64,000 bases of DNA. It comes from JAEULH01 sp963789785 (GTDB lineage: Bacteria; Pseudomonadota; Alphaproteobacteria; Rhodospirillales; Defluviicoccaceae). Within the stretch, counting starts at the first letter, position 1; each line of letters starts with the position of its first letter. The position numbers were made by a program, and so were the translations under genes. This document shows, piece after piece, positions 49,006 through 61,181 of this stretch. A model generated the notes under the pieces. The model saw nothing but the letters and a program-made list of their open reading frames with translations. It was not told the origin of the DNA and did not search any database. The stretch lies in the NCBI GenBank assembly GCA_963789785.1, contig CAWBNC010000028.1:1-64000 (forward strand), in the 5' to 3' direction.

Positions 49006-49770
49006 ATGGCCCGACGCAGACAGATTTTCGAAGGCAAGGCCAAAATCCTCTATGAAGGGCCGGAGCCGGGAACTCTGGTGCAGTACTTCAAGGACGAGAT
49101 CACGGCGGCGTCCGACCAGAAGCGCGGCGTGATCACCGGCAAGGGCGTGCTCAACAATCGCATTTCCGAGTATCTGATGACCCGGCTGGGAGAAATCGGG
49201 ATCCCGACCCATTTCGTCCGCCGGCTCAACATGCGCGAGCAGCTCGTTCGCGAGGTCGAGATCATCCCGATCGAGGTCGTCATTCACAATGTCGCCGCCG
49301 CCGAATTCGCCAAACGTTTCGCGATGGCCGATGGCACTCCGTTGCCGCGCTCGATCGTCGAGTTCTATTACAAGTCGGAGGAACTCGGCTACCCGCTGGT
49401 CTCCGAGGAGCACATCACCGCCTTCGGCTGGGCGACGCCGCAGGATCTCGACGAGATCATGTCGCTGTGCCTTCGGGTCAACGACTTCCTCACCGGGCTT
49501 TTTCTCGGCATCGGCATGCGGCTGATGGATCTCAAGATCGAGTTCGGCCGGTTGTGGGAAGACGAGCAGATGCGCATCGTCCTTGCCGACGAGGTTTCTC
49601 CCGATTCCTGCCGGCTGTGGGACACACGGACCAACGAGCGGCTCGACCGCGATCGGGTGCCCACGGATTTCGCCAAGGTGGCCGACACCTACCAGGAGGT
49701 GGCGCGACGGCTCGGCATCCTCCCCGAGGGCGGCCCGGCCGATTTTCAGGGCCCCGAAACGATACAATAG
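49006..49770 (+). CDS. purC: SAICAR synthetase
   Basis: Joins aspartate to CAIR in purine synthesis. About 254 residues from ATG 49006 (MARRRQIFEGKAKILYEG), the family-standard start. ATP-site and signature regions include YFKDEITAASDQKRGVITGKG, IIPIEVVIHNVAAAEFAKRF and LKIEFGRLWED, EVSPDSCRLWD. No frameshift. It starts the purC-purS-purQ-purL run. Confidence 0.97.
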   Translation: MARRRQIFEGKAKILYEGPEPGTLVQYFKDEITAASDQKRGVITGKGVLNNRISEYLMTRLGEIGIPTHFVRRLNMREQLVREVEIIPIEVVIHNVAAAEFAKRFAMADGTPLPRSIVEFYYKSEELGYPLVSEEHITAFGWATPQDLDEIMSLCLRVNDFLTGLFLGIGMRLMDLKIEFGRLWEDEQMRIVLADEVSPDSCRLWDTRTNERLDRDRVPTDFAKVADTYQEVARRLGILPEGGPADFQGPETIQ

Positions 49771-49833
49771 GCGCGCGTCTGCGGGTGCCGCGGCGCGACG
49801 ACTGGATCGATGCAACGGAACGGAGCCGGATCG

Positions 49834-50079
49834 GTGGCCAAGGCGCGCGTTCATGTGACCCTCAAGTCGGGCGTCCTCGATCCGCAGGGCAAGGCCGTAC
49901 AGGGCGCGCTCGCGCGGCTCGGATTTTCCGGCGTCGAGAGCGTCCGGCAGGGGAAGTATCTGGAGATCGAGCTCGACGAGACCGATCCGGAGGCGGCGCG
50001 CGCTCTCGTCGCGGAGATGTGCCGGCAACTTTTCGCCAATACCGTGATCGAGGACTTCGCCATCGATGTCGGCGACTAG
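49834..50079 (+). CDS. purS: FGAM synthase subunit PurS
   Basis: Bridges PurQ and PurL in the three-part formylglycinamidine ribonucleotide synthase. About 81 residues. The start is taken as GTG 49834 (AKARVHVTLKSGVLDPQGKAV), the usual N-terminus; an upstream ATG at 49810 would add eight odd residues. LGFSGVESVRQGKYLEIEL matches the core. It lies 63 bases after purC and 16 before purQ. Confidence 0.93.
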   Translation: MAKARVHVTLKSGVLDPQGKAVQGALARLGFSGVESVRQGKYLEIELDETDPEAARALVAEMCRQLFANTVIEDFAIDVGD

Positions 50080-50095
50080 CCGAGGCGCGGGTCGA

Positions 50096-50792
50096 ATGAA
50101 GGCCGCGGTCATCGTATTTCCCGGCTCCAACTGCGACCGCGACGTCGCGGTGGCGCTGGCGCGGGTCACCGGCCGGCGCGGTGAAAATGGTCTGGCACGC
50201 GGAAACCGATCTCGCCGGGTTCGATCTTGATCGTCATCCCGGGCGGCTTCTCCTACGGCGACTACCTGCGCTGCGGCGCGATGGCCGCGCACTCGCCGAT
50301 CATGCGCGCGGTCGATCGCCCGGGCCGACGCGGGCGTGCTGGTGCTCGGGATCTGCAACGGCTTCCAGATCCTCACCGAGGCCGGGCTGCTGCCCGGCGC
50401 GCTGATGCGCAATGCGGATCTTCATTTCATCTGCAAGGACGTGACGCTCCGGGTCGAAACCGACGGCCTGCGCGTTCACGCGGGGCTACCGCGCCGGCCA
50501 GATCGTCCGAATGCCGATCGCCCACAACGAGGGCAACTATTCGCCGATGCCGAGACGCTGGAGCGCCTGTTCGGCGAGGACCGGGTCGCTTTTCGCTACT
50601 GCTCGCCGGCCGGCGATATCGATCGACGCCGCCAATCCCAACGGTTCGCAGCGCAACATCGCCGGCATCCTCAACGACCGGCGCAACGTCCTCGGGCTGA
50701 TGCCGCATCCCGAGCGGATGGCGGACGCCGAGCTGGGCGGCACCGACGGGCGCGGCCTGTTCGCCGGGCTGATGGCGGCGCTGGCGTCATGA
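50096..50792 (+). CDS. purQ: FGAM synthase glutaminase subunit PurQ (about six frameshifts)
   Basis: Class I glutamine amidotransferase delivering ammonia to PurL. Start ATG 50096 gives KAAVIVFPGSNCDRDV. Repaired segments read VKMVWHAETDLAGFDLIVI, PGGFSYGDYLRCGAMAAHSPIM, LVLGICNGFQILTEAGLLPGAL (nucleophile Cys in GICNGFQ), MPIAHNEGNY, and GLMPHPERM with the catalytic His and a nearby acid. About 231 residues. Five of six indels are single gains (near 50178, 50227, 50314, 50469 and 50621), and one is a T lost near 50540. Very unlikely to be six real mutations in one essential gene. Confidence 0.9.
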
Positions 50793-50823
50793 CTGCGGCA
50801 ACGGGTACGGGATCGGTAGCGAC

Positions 50824-53082
<2,259 letters not shown>

Positions 53083-53085
<3 letters not shown>

Positions 53086-53190
53086 AGCATGGCTCTCGCT
53101 CGGATTGGCGCAGATGACACGCTTGGGTTTTTGTAACCGATCAACGTCCTGCTTTCGGATGATTCAACGCGATAGCAGATTGTTCCAGGC
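53083..53190 (+). repeat. Dispersed intergenic repeat, copy 2
   Basis: Plus-strand copy of the element at 20030-20136; the first TAG is the purL stop codon. Shared blocks run TAGAGCATG, CTCTCGC, GGCGCAGATGA, TTTTTGTAA, CGATCAAC and CTGCTTTCGGA. The long perfect stem of copy 1 is weaker here. It separates purL from bolA. Confidence 0.75.
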
Positions 53191-53207
53191 GGCCGGGGAG
53201 AAAAACC

Positions 53208-53483
53208 ATGGCAATGGAAGCCGGTGAGATCGAGCGGCTGATCAAGGACGCCATGCCCGACGCCCAGGTTGTGATCGAGGATCTGCGCGGCGACGGCGAC
53301 CACTACGCGGCCATGGTCATTTCCGCCGCGTTCGCCGGCAAGTCGCGGGTCCAGCAGCATCAGATGGTCTATGCCGCCCTGCACGGACGGATGGGCTCGG
53401 CACTGCATGCGCTGGCCCTGCAGACCGGCGTTCCGGGTCGATACTCCGGCGTGAACGTAGGCACTCCAATCGCTTCAACATGA
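53208..53483 (+). CDS. bolA: BolA-family protein
   Basis: About 91 residues. BolA proteins pair with monothiol glutaredoxins to carry [2Fe-2S] clusters. The core is MPDAQVVIEDLRGDGDHYAAMVISAAFAGKSRVQQHQMVYAALHG; the C-terminal H-Q motif and RVQQHQ are family-typical. GGGGAG precedes ATG 53208. Directly followed by its partner grxD. Confidence 0.94.
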   Translation: MAMEAGEIERLIKDAMPDAQVVIEDLRGDGDHYAAMVISAAFAGKSRVQQHQMVYAALHGRMGSALHALALQTGVPGRYSGVNVGTPIAST

Positions 53484-53493
53484 GGACAGTCGA

Positions 53494-53829
<336 letters not shown>

Positions 53830-53842
53830 GCGAGATCTCGGC

Positions 53843-54217
53843 ATGGCCGAGCGCAAGAGCGTTCTCCTGATCGGGCTGGATCCGAAGGTCGTCGATTACG
53901 ATCGCTGGCCCGGACTGACGAAGGACAAACTGGAGGCGGCGCTCCAGGCCGATAAGGCCAAGCTTCGGGACCTTGGTTATGCTGTTTCCGTTTGTTTTGT
54001 CGATCACGGCGAGACAGCGGAGCAAGTCGTCTCCGGGACACTGGCTCGGGACCGCTATGACTGCATCATGGTCGGTGCCGGGGTGCGCAAGGACGACGAA
54101 CAGTTCATCCTGTTCGAGAAGCTCATCAACGTCATTCACCGGCACGCGCCCGATGCCGCGATCTGCTTCAATACGGGCCCGACCGACACCGCCGCCGCCG
54201 TACGCCGCTGGGTTTAG
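53843..54217 (+). CDS. Conserved hypothetical protein, Rossmann-like
   Basis: About 124 residues starting MAERKSVLLIGLDPKVVDYD. The pattern of alternating hydrophobic strands (SVLLIGL, AVSVCFVD, DCIMVGAG, DAAICFN) suggests a small Rossmann-type fold. No catalytic motif recognised; GPTDTAAAVRRW ends the protein. It lies 13 bases after grxD and may be co-transcribed. Confidence 0.75.
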   Translation: MAERKSVLLIGLDPKVVDYDRWPGLTKDKLEAALQADKAKLRDLGYAVSVCFVDHGETAEQVVSGTLARDRYDCIMVGAGVRKDDEQFILFEKLINVIHRHAPDAAICFNTGPTDTAAAVRRWV

Positions 54218-54325
54218 CTGCCGGCTGTTCAGCGCGGGAGCGGCTCCGTGCCTTCGCCGCCGACCGCCGTCTCGACGTACCGCCCCAAGCGCGTAATGCA
54301 TTTGTCCACGTCGTATCGCCCTTAA

Positions 54326-54383
54326 TTAAAGCGTGCTTTAACAAGCGTCGCGCTTATTAAAGCAAATGCCGTTTAGCTTTAAT
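54326..54383. terminator. Nested AT-rich inverted repeats between convergent genes
   Basis: Three inverted repeats in 58 bases: TTAAAGC-gt-GCTTTAA (54326-54341), AAGCG-tcg-CGCTT (54343-54355) and ATTAAAGC (54356-54363) with GCTTTAAT (54376-54383). They lie between the convergent 53843-54217 and TPR genes, so a bidirectional terminator is likely; an operator array of the TTAAAGC half-site is the alternative. Confidence 0.55.
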
Positions 54384-54393
54384 AGCGCTCCCT

Positions 54394-55170
54394 TCAGCGT
54401 GGGCGTCGAGCCAGCGCGCTCAGGTTGACCCGCGCGGCCTGCGCCGCCGGACTGTCCGGCGCGACGGCGACGACCTGATCCCAGTCGGCGCGGGCGCCGC
54501 TGCGATCGCCGCGGAGCTGGCGGAGAATGCCGCGCTCGAGCAACGCTTCGGGGTGGCGAGGATCCAGGGTCAGCGCTTTCTCGAGATCCGCCGCTGCCGC
54601 ATCCATCTGATCCAGCCGCCGCCTGGCGCTGGCGCGAAAAGCGTAGGCATCGGCCAGCCCCGGATCCAGCGCTATCGCGCGGTCGAGCTCGCCCGCGGCC
54701 TCCCCGTAGCGGCCGAGTTCCGCTTCCGCCGCGGCCTTGTCGACCCGGAGGTTGGCGTCGTTCGGCGCAATCTCCACCGCCGCCGTGAGCACACGGATCG
54801 CCCGTTCGCTCTTGCCGGCGAGAAGCCAGGCTCCGGCCGCCTGATCGAGCAGGGCGGCGCGCAGGTCAAGCCGCTCGGCTTCGGCAGCCAGCTCCTCGAA
54901 CCGGCTTGCCCCGGCGTCGAACCGCTCCAGGCGCACGAGCGCAACGGCGGCGCAATGTCCCGCCGAGGCGCCGCCCTGCGCCTTGCGCCTGGCTTCGGCG
55001 CGTTCCAGAGCTTTCTGCGGATCGGTATCGGCAAGCTGCATGCACTGGCGATACCAGCGCGCCGCCGCGACCTCGTCAGCGGGGGCGGGCCGTGCCGCGC
55101 CGGCTGGACCGGTGCACAGCGCAACCATGATCGCGGCGAGTGCGGCGCTGGTAGCGGGGCGGGCGCGCAT
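54394..55170 (-). CDS. Exported TPR-repeat protein
   Basis: About 258 residues from ATG 55170 (MRARPATSAALAAIMVALC), giving a Sec signal peptide cut after GPAGA. Several TPR motifs follow, for example AIRVLTAAVEIAPNDANLRVDKA, AAGELDRAIALDPGLADAYAFRAS and AAADLEKALTLDPRHPEALLERG. Probably a periplasmic scaffold; partner unknown. It is divergent from the SDR gene with an 85-base shared promoter gap. Confidence 0.85.
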   Translation of the reverse strand: MRARPATSAALAAIMVALCTGPAGAARPAPADEVAAARWYRQCMQLADTDPQKALERAEARRKAQGGASAGHCAAVALVRLERFDAGASRFEELAAEAERLDLRAALLDQAAGAWLLAGKSERAIRVLTAAVEIAPNDANLRVDKAAAEAELGRYGEAAGELDRAIALDPGLADAYAFRASARRRLDQMDAAAADLEKALTLDPRHPEALLERGILRQLRGDRSGARADWDQVVAVAPDSPAAQAARVNLSALARRPR

Positions 55171-55255
55171 CGTGCTCCTTTGCGGACGCAGTCGGCTGCG
55201 CCTAAAGTCCGCGTTCGTCAGTCCGAAGGCAAGAGCGGATAGAAGGGTAACGACA

Positions 55256-56173
55256 ATGGCCGAGACCGCCTCGTCGCGCCGGGAGCCGCGGTTGTTCTGC
55301 TTCGGTTTCGGCTTCAGCGCCCAGGCGCTGGCGGCGCGGCTAGCGCGAGCGGGGTGGAGCATCGCCGGAACCTGCCGGGCCGAGGGCAAGCGCCGGCGGC
55401 TCGCCGCTCAGGGCGTCGACGCTTGGCTGTTCGACCGCGATCGCCCCTTGGACGCCGCCCGGCGGGCGATGGAAACGGCGACCGCGATGCTGATCTCGGC
55501 GCCGCCGGACGCCGGCGGCGATCCGGTGCTCGATCACCACGCCAGCGACCTCGCCGGGCTCGATCTCGACTGGATCGGCTATCTATCTACGACCGGCGTC
55601 TACGGCGACACCGGCGGTGCGCTCGTCAACGAGGATGCGCCGCTCGACCCCACGTCGGAGCGCAGCCGCAGGCGCGTCGCGGCGGAAGCAGACTGGCTCA
55701 ATCTCGGCCGCAGGCACGGGCCGCCGGTGCACGTCTTCCGCCTTGCAGGGATCTATGGCCCGGGGCGCAGTGTGCTCGACCAGGTGCGCGCGGGCCGCAT
55801 CCGGCGCATCGACCGCCCCGGCCACTTGTTCTCGCGTATCCACGTCGACGACATCGCCCGGGTGGCGCAGGCGTCCATGGCCCGGCCGCGCCCGGGCCGG
55901 ATTTACAACGTCTGCGACGATGAGCCGGCTGCCCAGGCGGACGTCGTCGCCTTCGCCTGCCGCCTGCTCGGCGTTGAGCCGCCGGCGCCGGTCCCTTTCG
56001 AGCTTGCGGCAGCGGAAATGTCGGCCATGGCGCTGAGCTTCTGGGCAGACAATCGCCGGGTCGACAATGCGCGTCTTAAGCGGGAGTTGGGTTTGGCCCT
56101 CGCCTACCCCGGTTATCGCGATGGGTTGCGGGCCGTTCTGGCCGCCGAACAGCGCGATGCCGGCAGCCGGTGA
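55256..56173 (+). CDS. SDR-family NAD(P)-dependent epimerase/dehydratase-like protein
   Basis: About 305 residues from ATG 55256. The N-terminal Rossmann start is LFCFGFGFSAQALAARLARAGW, a variant of the GxxGxxG loop (GFGFSAQ). GYLSTTGVYGDTGG contains a YeeZ-like STTGVYG motif; the usual YxxxK is not evident. RLAGIYGPGRSVLDQVRAG and FSRIHVDDIARV are the extended-SDR sugar-epimerase region. Likely nucleotide-sugar or cofactor related; not assignable. Confidence 0.8.
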   Translation: MAETASSRREPRLFCFGFGFSAQALAARLARAGWSIAGTCRAEGKRRRLAAQGVDAWLFDRDRPLDAARRAMETATAMLISAPPDAGGDPVLDHHASDLAGLDLDWIGYLSTTGVYGDTGGALVNEDAPLDPTSERSRRRVAAEADWLNLGRRHGPPVHVFRLAGIYGPGRSVLDQVRAGRIRRIDRPGHLFSRIHVDDIARVAQASMARPRPGRIYNVCDDEPAAQADVVAFACRLLGVEPPAPVPFELAAAEMSAMALSFWADNRRVDNARLKRELGLALAYPGYRDGLRAVLAAEQRDAGSR

Positions 56174-56336
56174 ACCTGCCACGGCGACGGCGGTTAAACC
56201 GCGCTCGCCACCGCGCCCGTCTTTTCAGCCGACACGGCTGCGACCGCAAGACGGCATCAATTCGTCATTGCTACACCGGAATTACAGCCGGAGAATGAGA
56301 GCTACAGCGAGACAACAAGACGAACGAGGAATTGCA

Positions 56337-56931
56337 ATGAACGTCCGAGATGTAATGAACGCGGAGCCGATCACCGTCGAGCCGCGGGCGCTTCTGGTCG
56401 AGGCCGCGCGAAAGATGGTCGAGAATGACGTCGGCTTCCTGCCGGTCATCGACAACGGCATCCTGGTGGGCGTCGTTACGGACCGGGATATCGTCGCGCG
56501 TGGGGTCGCGGCCGCGTGCAACCTGTCTCAGGCCGCCGTCGGCCGATGTCATGTCGGTGGAAATCGTCTGCTGCCTTGCCCAGCAGAGCACCGACGAGGT
56601 CAAACGCCTGATGGCGGAGCATAACGTCAGCCGGCTACCGGTCATCGATGATGGCCACGGAGTTGTCGGTATTGTCTCGTCCAGCAATATCGACGGGCAG
56701 ATCTCGACCCGCAAACAGGGTGTCAACGTCACGTTCCACAAAGAAAAGACTGACGCCTACGGTCGCGCCCACAAGGTGGCCGTCAGGACCGTCTACATCA
56801 CCGGCAAGCCGTCCAAGGAGGAAGCGGTCGAGGCGGCCGTGCATCGCTTCGAGACCGAACAGAAGACGGCGTGGGACAAGGCCGCCAATAGCATCGATGT
56901 TGTCGGCGGATCCGAGAGGAAGGGAGGCTAG
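56337..56931 (+). CDS. CBS-domain-pair protein (one frameshift)
   Basis: About 198 residues. Two CBS units: VRDVMNAEPITVEPRALLVEAARKMV with GILVGVVTDRDIVARG, then ADVMSVEIVCCLAQQSTDEVKRLM with HGVVGIVSSSNI. A C-terminal BON-like or regulatory segment follows. One extra G near 56541 joins QAAV to ADVM. CBS pairs bind adenine nucleotides. GAGGA precedes ATG 56337. It lies just upstream of the cNMP/CBS/nucleotidyltransferase gene, suggesting a shared signalling unit. Confidence 0.85.
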
Positions 56932-57071
56932 CCGGTCGGGCTCCGAGGCGTGCTGAGATAGCCCTGCAGCGTGGCGCTCCACCGGGCGATAACCGCATGA
57001 CAGGCCGATCGTCTTGAGCTATTCGGGACTGCTTACCGCATTTGTGCGGTGGCGGTCCCGGAGTTGCTGGC

Positions 57072-58922
57072 ATGGGTGAGCCGGATCCAGGAAGCTCTGC
57101 CGTTTCGGTTTCGCCATTCGATCGCCTGGCGGAGTCGGATCGACTGCGCGTTGCGGAAGCGCTGACCCCCAGCCACTATTCCGCCGGCGCCACCGTATTG
57201 AACCGCTGGCAGAGCCCGCCGCACCTGTTCATCGTTTCCGAAGGCGCGATCGAAGAGCGGGACGGGAGCGGCGCCGTCGCCACACTTCGCCCCGGTGACA
57301 TGTTCGATGCCCGGGGCCTGCTCCACGGGAGGAGCGAAAACCAGTTCATCGCCCGCTCCGACAGCGTCTGCCTGCTCCTGCCGGCGCAACTTTTCACCGC
57401 GCTGGCGCGAAGCAACCCAAGCTTTCGTGCGTTCTTCCAAAACCAGATTAGCCGCAACCTCGACGCTCAGGTTGCCGTCCAGCAACAGCGCGAAGCCGCT
57501 TCTCTGCTCACCGGCAGGGTCGGCGAAAGCGCACTGCACCCGCCAGTCTTTGTCGGGCCCGAGACAACCATCAGGGAGGCCATCGCGCGGATGCAGGTCG
57601 ATGGCGTCAGCGCCGTTCTTGTCCGCAGCAATGAGGGCGCCGCCCTCGCTCGCGATGGCGCGGTCAGGATTTTTACCGAGCGCGACGTCCGCGAAAAGCA
57701 CCTGCTTATGGGCTTGCCGGAGACGACGCCGCTCGGCGAGATCACTCGTTTCGAACTTCTGACGATCGACAGCGAGGACCTGCTTCTCAACGCGCTCGTC
57801 ATCATGACCAAGTACGCCGTGCGCCATCTCGTTGTCACCCGCGGCGGCGAGATCGCCGGCATCTTCGAACAGGCGGATCTGCTCCGACGGCTGTCGAGTT
57901 CCTCGCTGGTCATCGCCAGCCAGGTGGAACAGGCCGGAACCGAAGCCGAACTCAGGGACGCCGCCGAGGCGATCCCGCGGATGGTCCGCTCGCTCTTCGA
58001 CCGCGGGGTCAAGCCCCGGTACATCGCCCGGCTGGTCACCGACCTGAACCGCAAGCTGTTTCGCCAGGTCTTCGAGCGGGTGGCGCCGGCCGAGGTTCGC
58101 GATCTCGCCTGCCTGATCGTCATGGGCAGTGAAGGCCGGGGCGAGCAGCTCCTGCGCACCGACCAGGATAACGGCCTGATCTTCCGCGCATCACCGCCGG
58201 CGGAGGCCGCATCGACGGCGGCCCGACGGTTCACCGAAACGCTACTCGACCTCGGCTACCCATCCTGCCCCGGCAACGTCATGGTCTCCAACCCGGTCTG
58301 GGCGAAAACCGCCCGTGACTACGAGCAGGATCTGCGCCGGTGGTTTGATCATCCCACCGGGGAAGCGTTCCTGAACATCGCCATTCTGATCGACGCGGAA
58401 CCGGTTACCGGCGACGCCAGCCTGCTTGCTGCACTCAAGAACCGCATCTTCGCGCAATATCAGGGCCGCCAAGGTTTGCTCAGCCATTTCGCCCGGGCGA
58501 TCCTGTCGTTTCCGACGCCGCTTGGGCTGTTTAACCGGCTGCGCGTCGAGGATGGTCCGGGGGGCCGTCGTCTCGACATCAAGAAGGGCGGGATCTTTCC
58601 CATCGTCCACGGCGTGCGCAGTCTGGCCGTGGAGTACCAGATCGAGGAGACCAACACCATCGCCAGGGTCCAGGCGTTGAGCGGCCGCGGCCCGTTCGAC
58701 CAGCAGACCATTGCCGACATCATTGAGGCCTTCGAGTTCATGTCGATGCTGCGGTTGCGCGCGCAACTGGCGGCGTGGGACCGCGGCGACGCAGCCGACA
58801 CCTATGTCCTGCCAGCCCAGCTCTCCCGCCTCGACCGTAATCTGCTCAAGGATTCGTTGCGGATCGTCAAGCAGTTCAAGCAGGACATCAGCTACCATTT
58901 CAAATTGAACATGGTATCTTGA
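57072..58922 (+). CDS. Cyclic-nucleotide/CBS/DUF294 nucleotidyltransferase-like protein
   Basis: About 616 residues with no frameshift. An N-terminal cNMP-binding domain (VLNRWQSPPHLFIVSEGAIEE) is followed by a CBS pair (VFVGPETTIREAIARMQVDGVSAVLV ... YAVRHLVVTRGGEIAGIF). A DUF294 nucleotidyltransferase core has VMGSEGRGEQLLRTDQDNGL, like GlnD/Pol-beta enzymes, and a DUF294_C helical end. Such proteins are often encoded next to a DnaQ-like exonuclease gene, as here (next gene overlaps by 4 bases). Product and second messenger unknown. Confidence 0.9.
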   Translation: MGEPDPGSSAVSVSPFDRLAESDRLRVAEALTPSHYSAGATVLNRWQSPPHLFIVSEGAIEERDGSGAVATLRPGDMFDARGLLHGRSENQFIARSDSVCLLLPAQLFTALARSNPSFRAFFQNQISRNLDAQVAVQQQREAASLLTGRVGESALHPPVFVGPETTIREAIARMQVDGVSAVLVRSNEGAALARDGAVRIFTERDVREKHLLMGLPETTPLGEITRFELLTIDSEDLLLNALVIMTKYAVRHLVVTRGGEIAGIFEQADLLRRLSSSSLVIASQVEQAGTEAELRDAAEAIPRMVRSLFDRGVKPRYIARLVTDLNRKLFRQVFERVAPAEVRDLACLIVMGSEGRGEQLLRTDQDNGLIFRASPPAEAASTAARRFTETLLDLGYPSCPGNVMVSNPVWAKTARDYEQDLRRWFDHPTGEAFLNIAILIDAEPVTGDASLLAALKNRIFAQYQGRQGLLSHFARAILSFPTPLGLFNRLRVEDGPGGRRLDIKKGGIFPIVHGVRSLAVEYQIEETNTIARVQALSGRGPFDQQTIADIIEAFEFMSMLRLRAQLAAWDRGDAADTYVLPAQLSRLDRNLLKDSLRIVKQFKQDISYHFKLNMVS

Positions 58923-61181
58923 GCCGGACTAAGAGTGCGCCGCGGACGCCGCGAAAACCGAAAGAACAACGCGCGCCGCGGCCGCTGCGCCAACGGGCGG
59001 CACTCTTCGGGAGGACACGGTTCCGGAGCCGCCTGCAGATGAAGCTCGCCTTTTGGATCGTCTGCGTGGCGCTGATCGCCGTCGACCGCCGGCGTGGTCG
59101 CCGGCGCCGCTTGGCTGTGCTGGACCATGCTGCCTGCGGAACAACAGGCCGCGCTGTCCGCCGCGCTGGCCCCGCATACCGGCCTGTTAATGGTGGCGAC
59201 GGCGCTGCTGGCCGCCCTTCCCGGCTCTGGTCGTGATGGTCATGGCCGGCCTCTATGTCGGGCCGATGCGCGGCGATGGCGGAGGAGGTTCAGGTTATCG
59301 CCGTGTCCAACGCCAAGACACCGGCTCAAGGTCGAAGGACAGGCGGAGCTGCGCGCTGTCGCCGCCAACGTCAATCTCCTTGGCGAGCGCTATCAGGCGC
59401 TGCAGGAAGACGTCGCCCTGCGGATTCGCGAAGCCAACGCCGCAATCGAGATCGAGCGCAACACCTTCGCCACCCTGGTCTCGAAGCTGACCCAGGGCAT
59501 TCTCGTCTGCAACCACGATGGCCGCATTCTGCTCTACAACCAGCGTGCCCAGCGCCTGCTCGAAGGCGCCGAGCGCGAGACCGGCGGCGGCGACTGGATC
59601 GGCCTCGGCCGCTCCGTCTACAGCGTCCTCGACAAGAACGTCATCAGCCACGCACTGACGACCATCGAGCATCTCGAGCGGCAGGGCAAGTCGCGGCAGA
59701 TCGTCCCGTTCGTCATCTCGCGGATATCGGGGCAGCTTCTCAACGTCCATCTCGTCCCCATTCCCGATCCGTCGGGTGCATCCTACGGCTACATCCTGTC
59801 GATCGAGGACGTCACCCGCCGCGTCAACAAGGAAACCCGCCGGGCAACCCTGTTGCTGTCGCTGACCGAGGGCCACCGCTCGGGCATCGCCAGCATCCGC
59901 GGCGCAATCGAGGCGATCATCGCCTTTCCTGACATGGACGAGGACGAGCGAGCCCAGTTCCAGAGCGTGATCCACGAGGAGTCGGTGCGGCTCAGCCAGC
60001 AGCTTGCCGAGCTGGAGGAGCGCTATCCCGGCGATCTCGACGCCCAGGGGCCGCTGCACGACGTTCTTGGCAGCGACCTGCTCGCGGCCATCGAGCGCCA
60101 TGTCGAGGATGCAATCGGCGTCGTCGTCGACGTCAGCGCGCCCCTGGAACCGGTGTGGCTGCGCGCCGACAGCTACGCGATCGCCCGGTGCCTGATCTTT
60201 CTCATCGATCAGCTTCGCCGGGTCTGCCGCGCCACCGAGCCCAGCATCTCGCTGCACCACGGCCGCGCGCTGGTCACCCTGATGCTGGAATGGACTGGCG
60301 CTGCCCTCGACACGGAGGCGCTGCGCTCCTGGGGCCTGCGGCAGGTGAGCGCCAGCATCAAGGGCGGCTCGCAGAACCTCTTCGACGTGATCGAACGTCA
60401 CAGCGGCGCGATCTGGGCGCATCCGACCTCACCCGCGGGTCGGCCCTGCCTGCGCCTGGTCCTCCCCGTCGGCGGCGAGGACGGCGTCACCGCCGTCTGG
60501 GGCGGCGAGGAGGACGAAACCCACGACTTCGACTTCCATCTTTTTCAGCCGGGCAGTGCGCGGCGGCGGCGTTGCTCGACGCGCCGCTGGGCACCCTGAG
60601 CTTCACCGTGATCGATACCGAGACGACGGGTCTCGATCCGAGCGGCGGCGACGAGATCATCGCCATTGCCGCCGTACGCATCGTCAATGGCCGGATCCTG
60701 CGCCGCGAGGTCTTCGATGCGCTGGTCAATCCGGGTCGAGTCGATCGCGCGCGGCGTCGCAGGCGATCCACGGCATCTCCAGCGAGATGCTTCGCGGCAT
60801 GCCGCCCATCGGGGAGGTGCTGCCTCGGTTCCACCGTTTTCTCGAAGACACGGTGATCGTCGGCCACAACGTCGCCTTCGACATGCGCTTTCTCGAGCTG
60901 AAGGAGGCCAAGACCGGCCTGAAGTTCGACCATCCGGTGCTCGATACGCTGCTGCTCGAACTGGTTCTCCACCCCAACCAGGAGGACAAGATCTCTGGAG
61001 GCCATCGCCACCCGCCTCGGCGTCACCGTGTCCGGCCGCCACACCGCGCTCGGCGATGCGCATGGCGACCGCCGAGGTCTTCCTCGCGCTCATTCCGCTT
61101 CTCGCCGAGCGCGGCATCCACACCGTCCGCGACGCGCAGACGGCTTGCGACAAGCTGGCGATGGCGCAGGTCAAGTACTGA
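58919..61181 (+). CDS. PAS / degenerate histidine-kinase / DnaQ-like exonuclease fusion (about nine frameshifts)
   Basis: Membrane protein of ~750 residues after repair. Two N-terminal hydrophobic segments (KLAFWIVCVALIAV and a second near 59200) flank a short loop, then a helical linker, then a PAS-like region from TFATLVSKLTQGILVCNHDGRI. The kinase part lacks an obvious phospho-His and N-box, with LLLSLTEGHRSGIASIRGA where one is expected. A 3'-5' exonuclease domain follows: DTETTGLDP (ExoI), IVGHNVAFDMRFL (ExoII), RHTALGDAMATAE (ExoIII). Most switches are single gains, one is a loss near 60555. It overlaps the DUF294 gene. Confidence 0.85.

Noticed and set aside
48379..50412. A 677-residue minus-strand frame
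   Set aside because: It overlaps NRDE, purC, purS and purQ in antisense, with no conserved motif.
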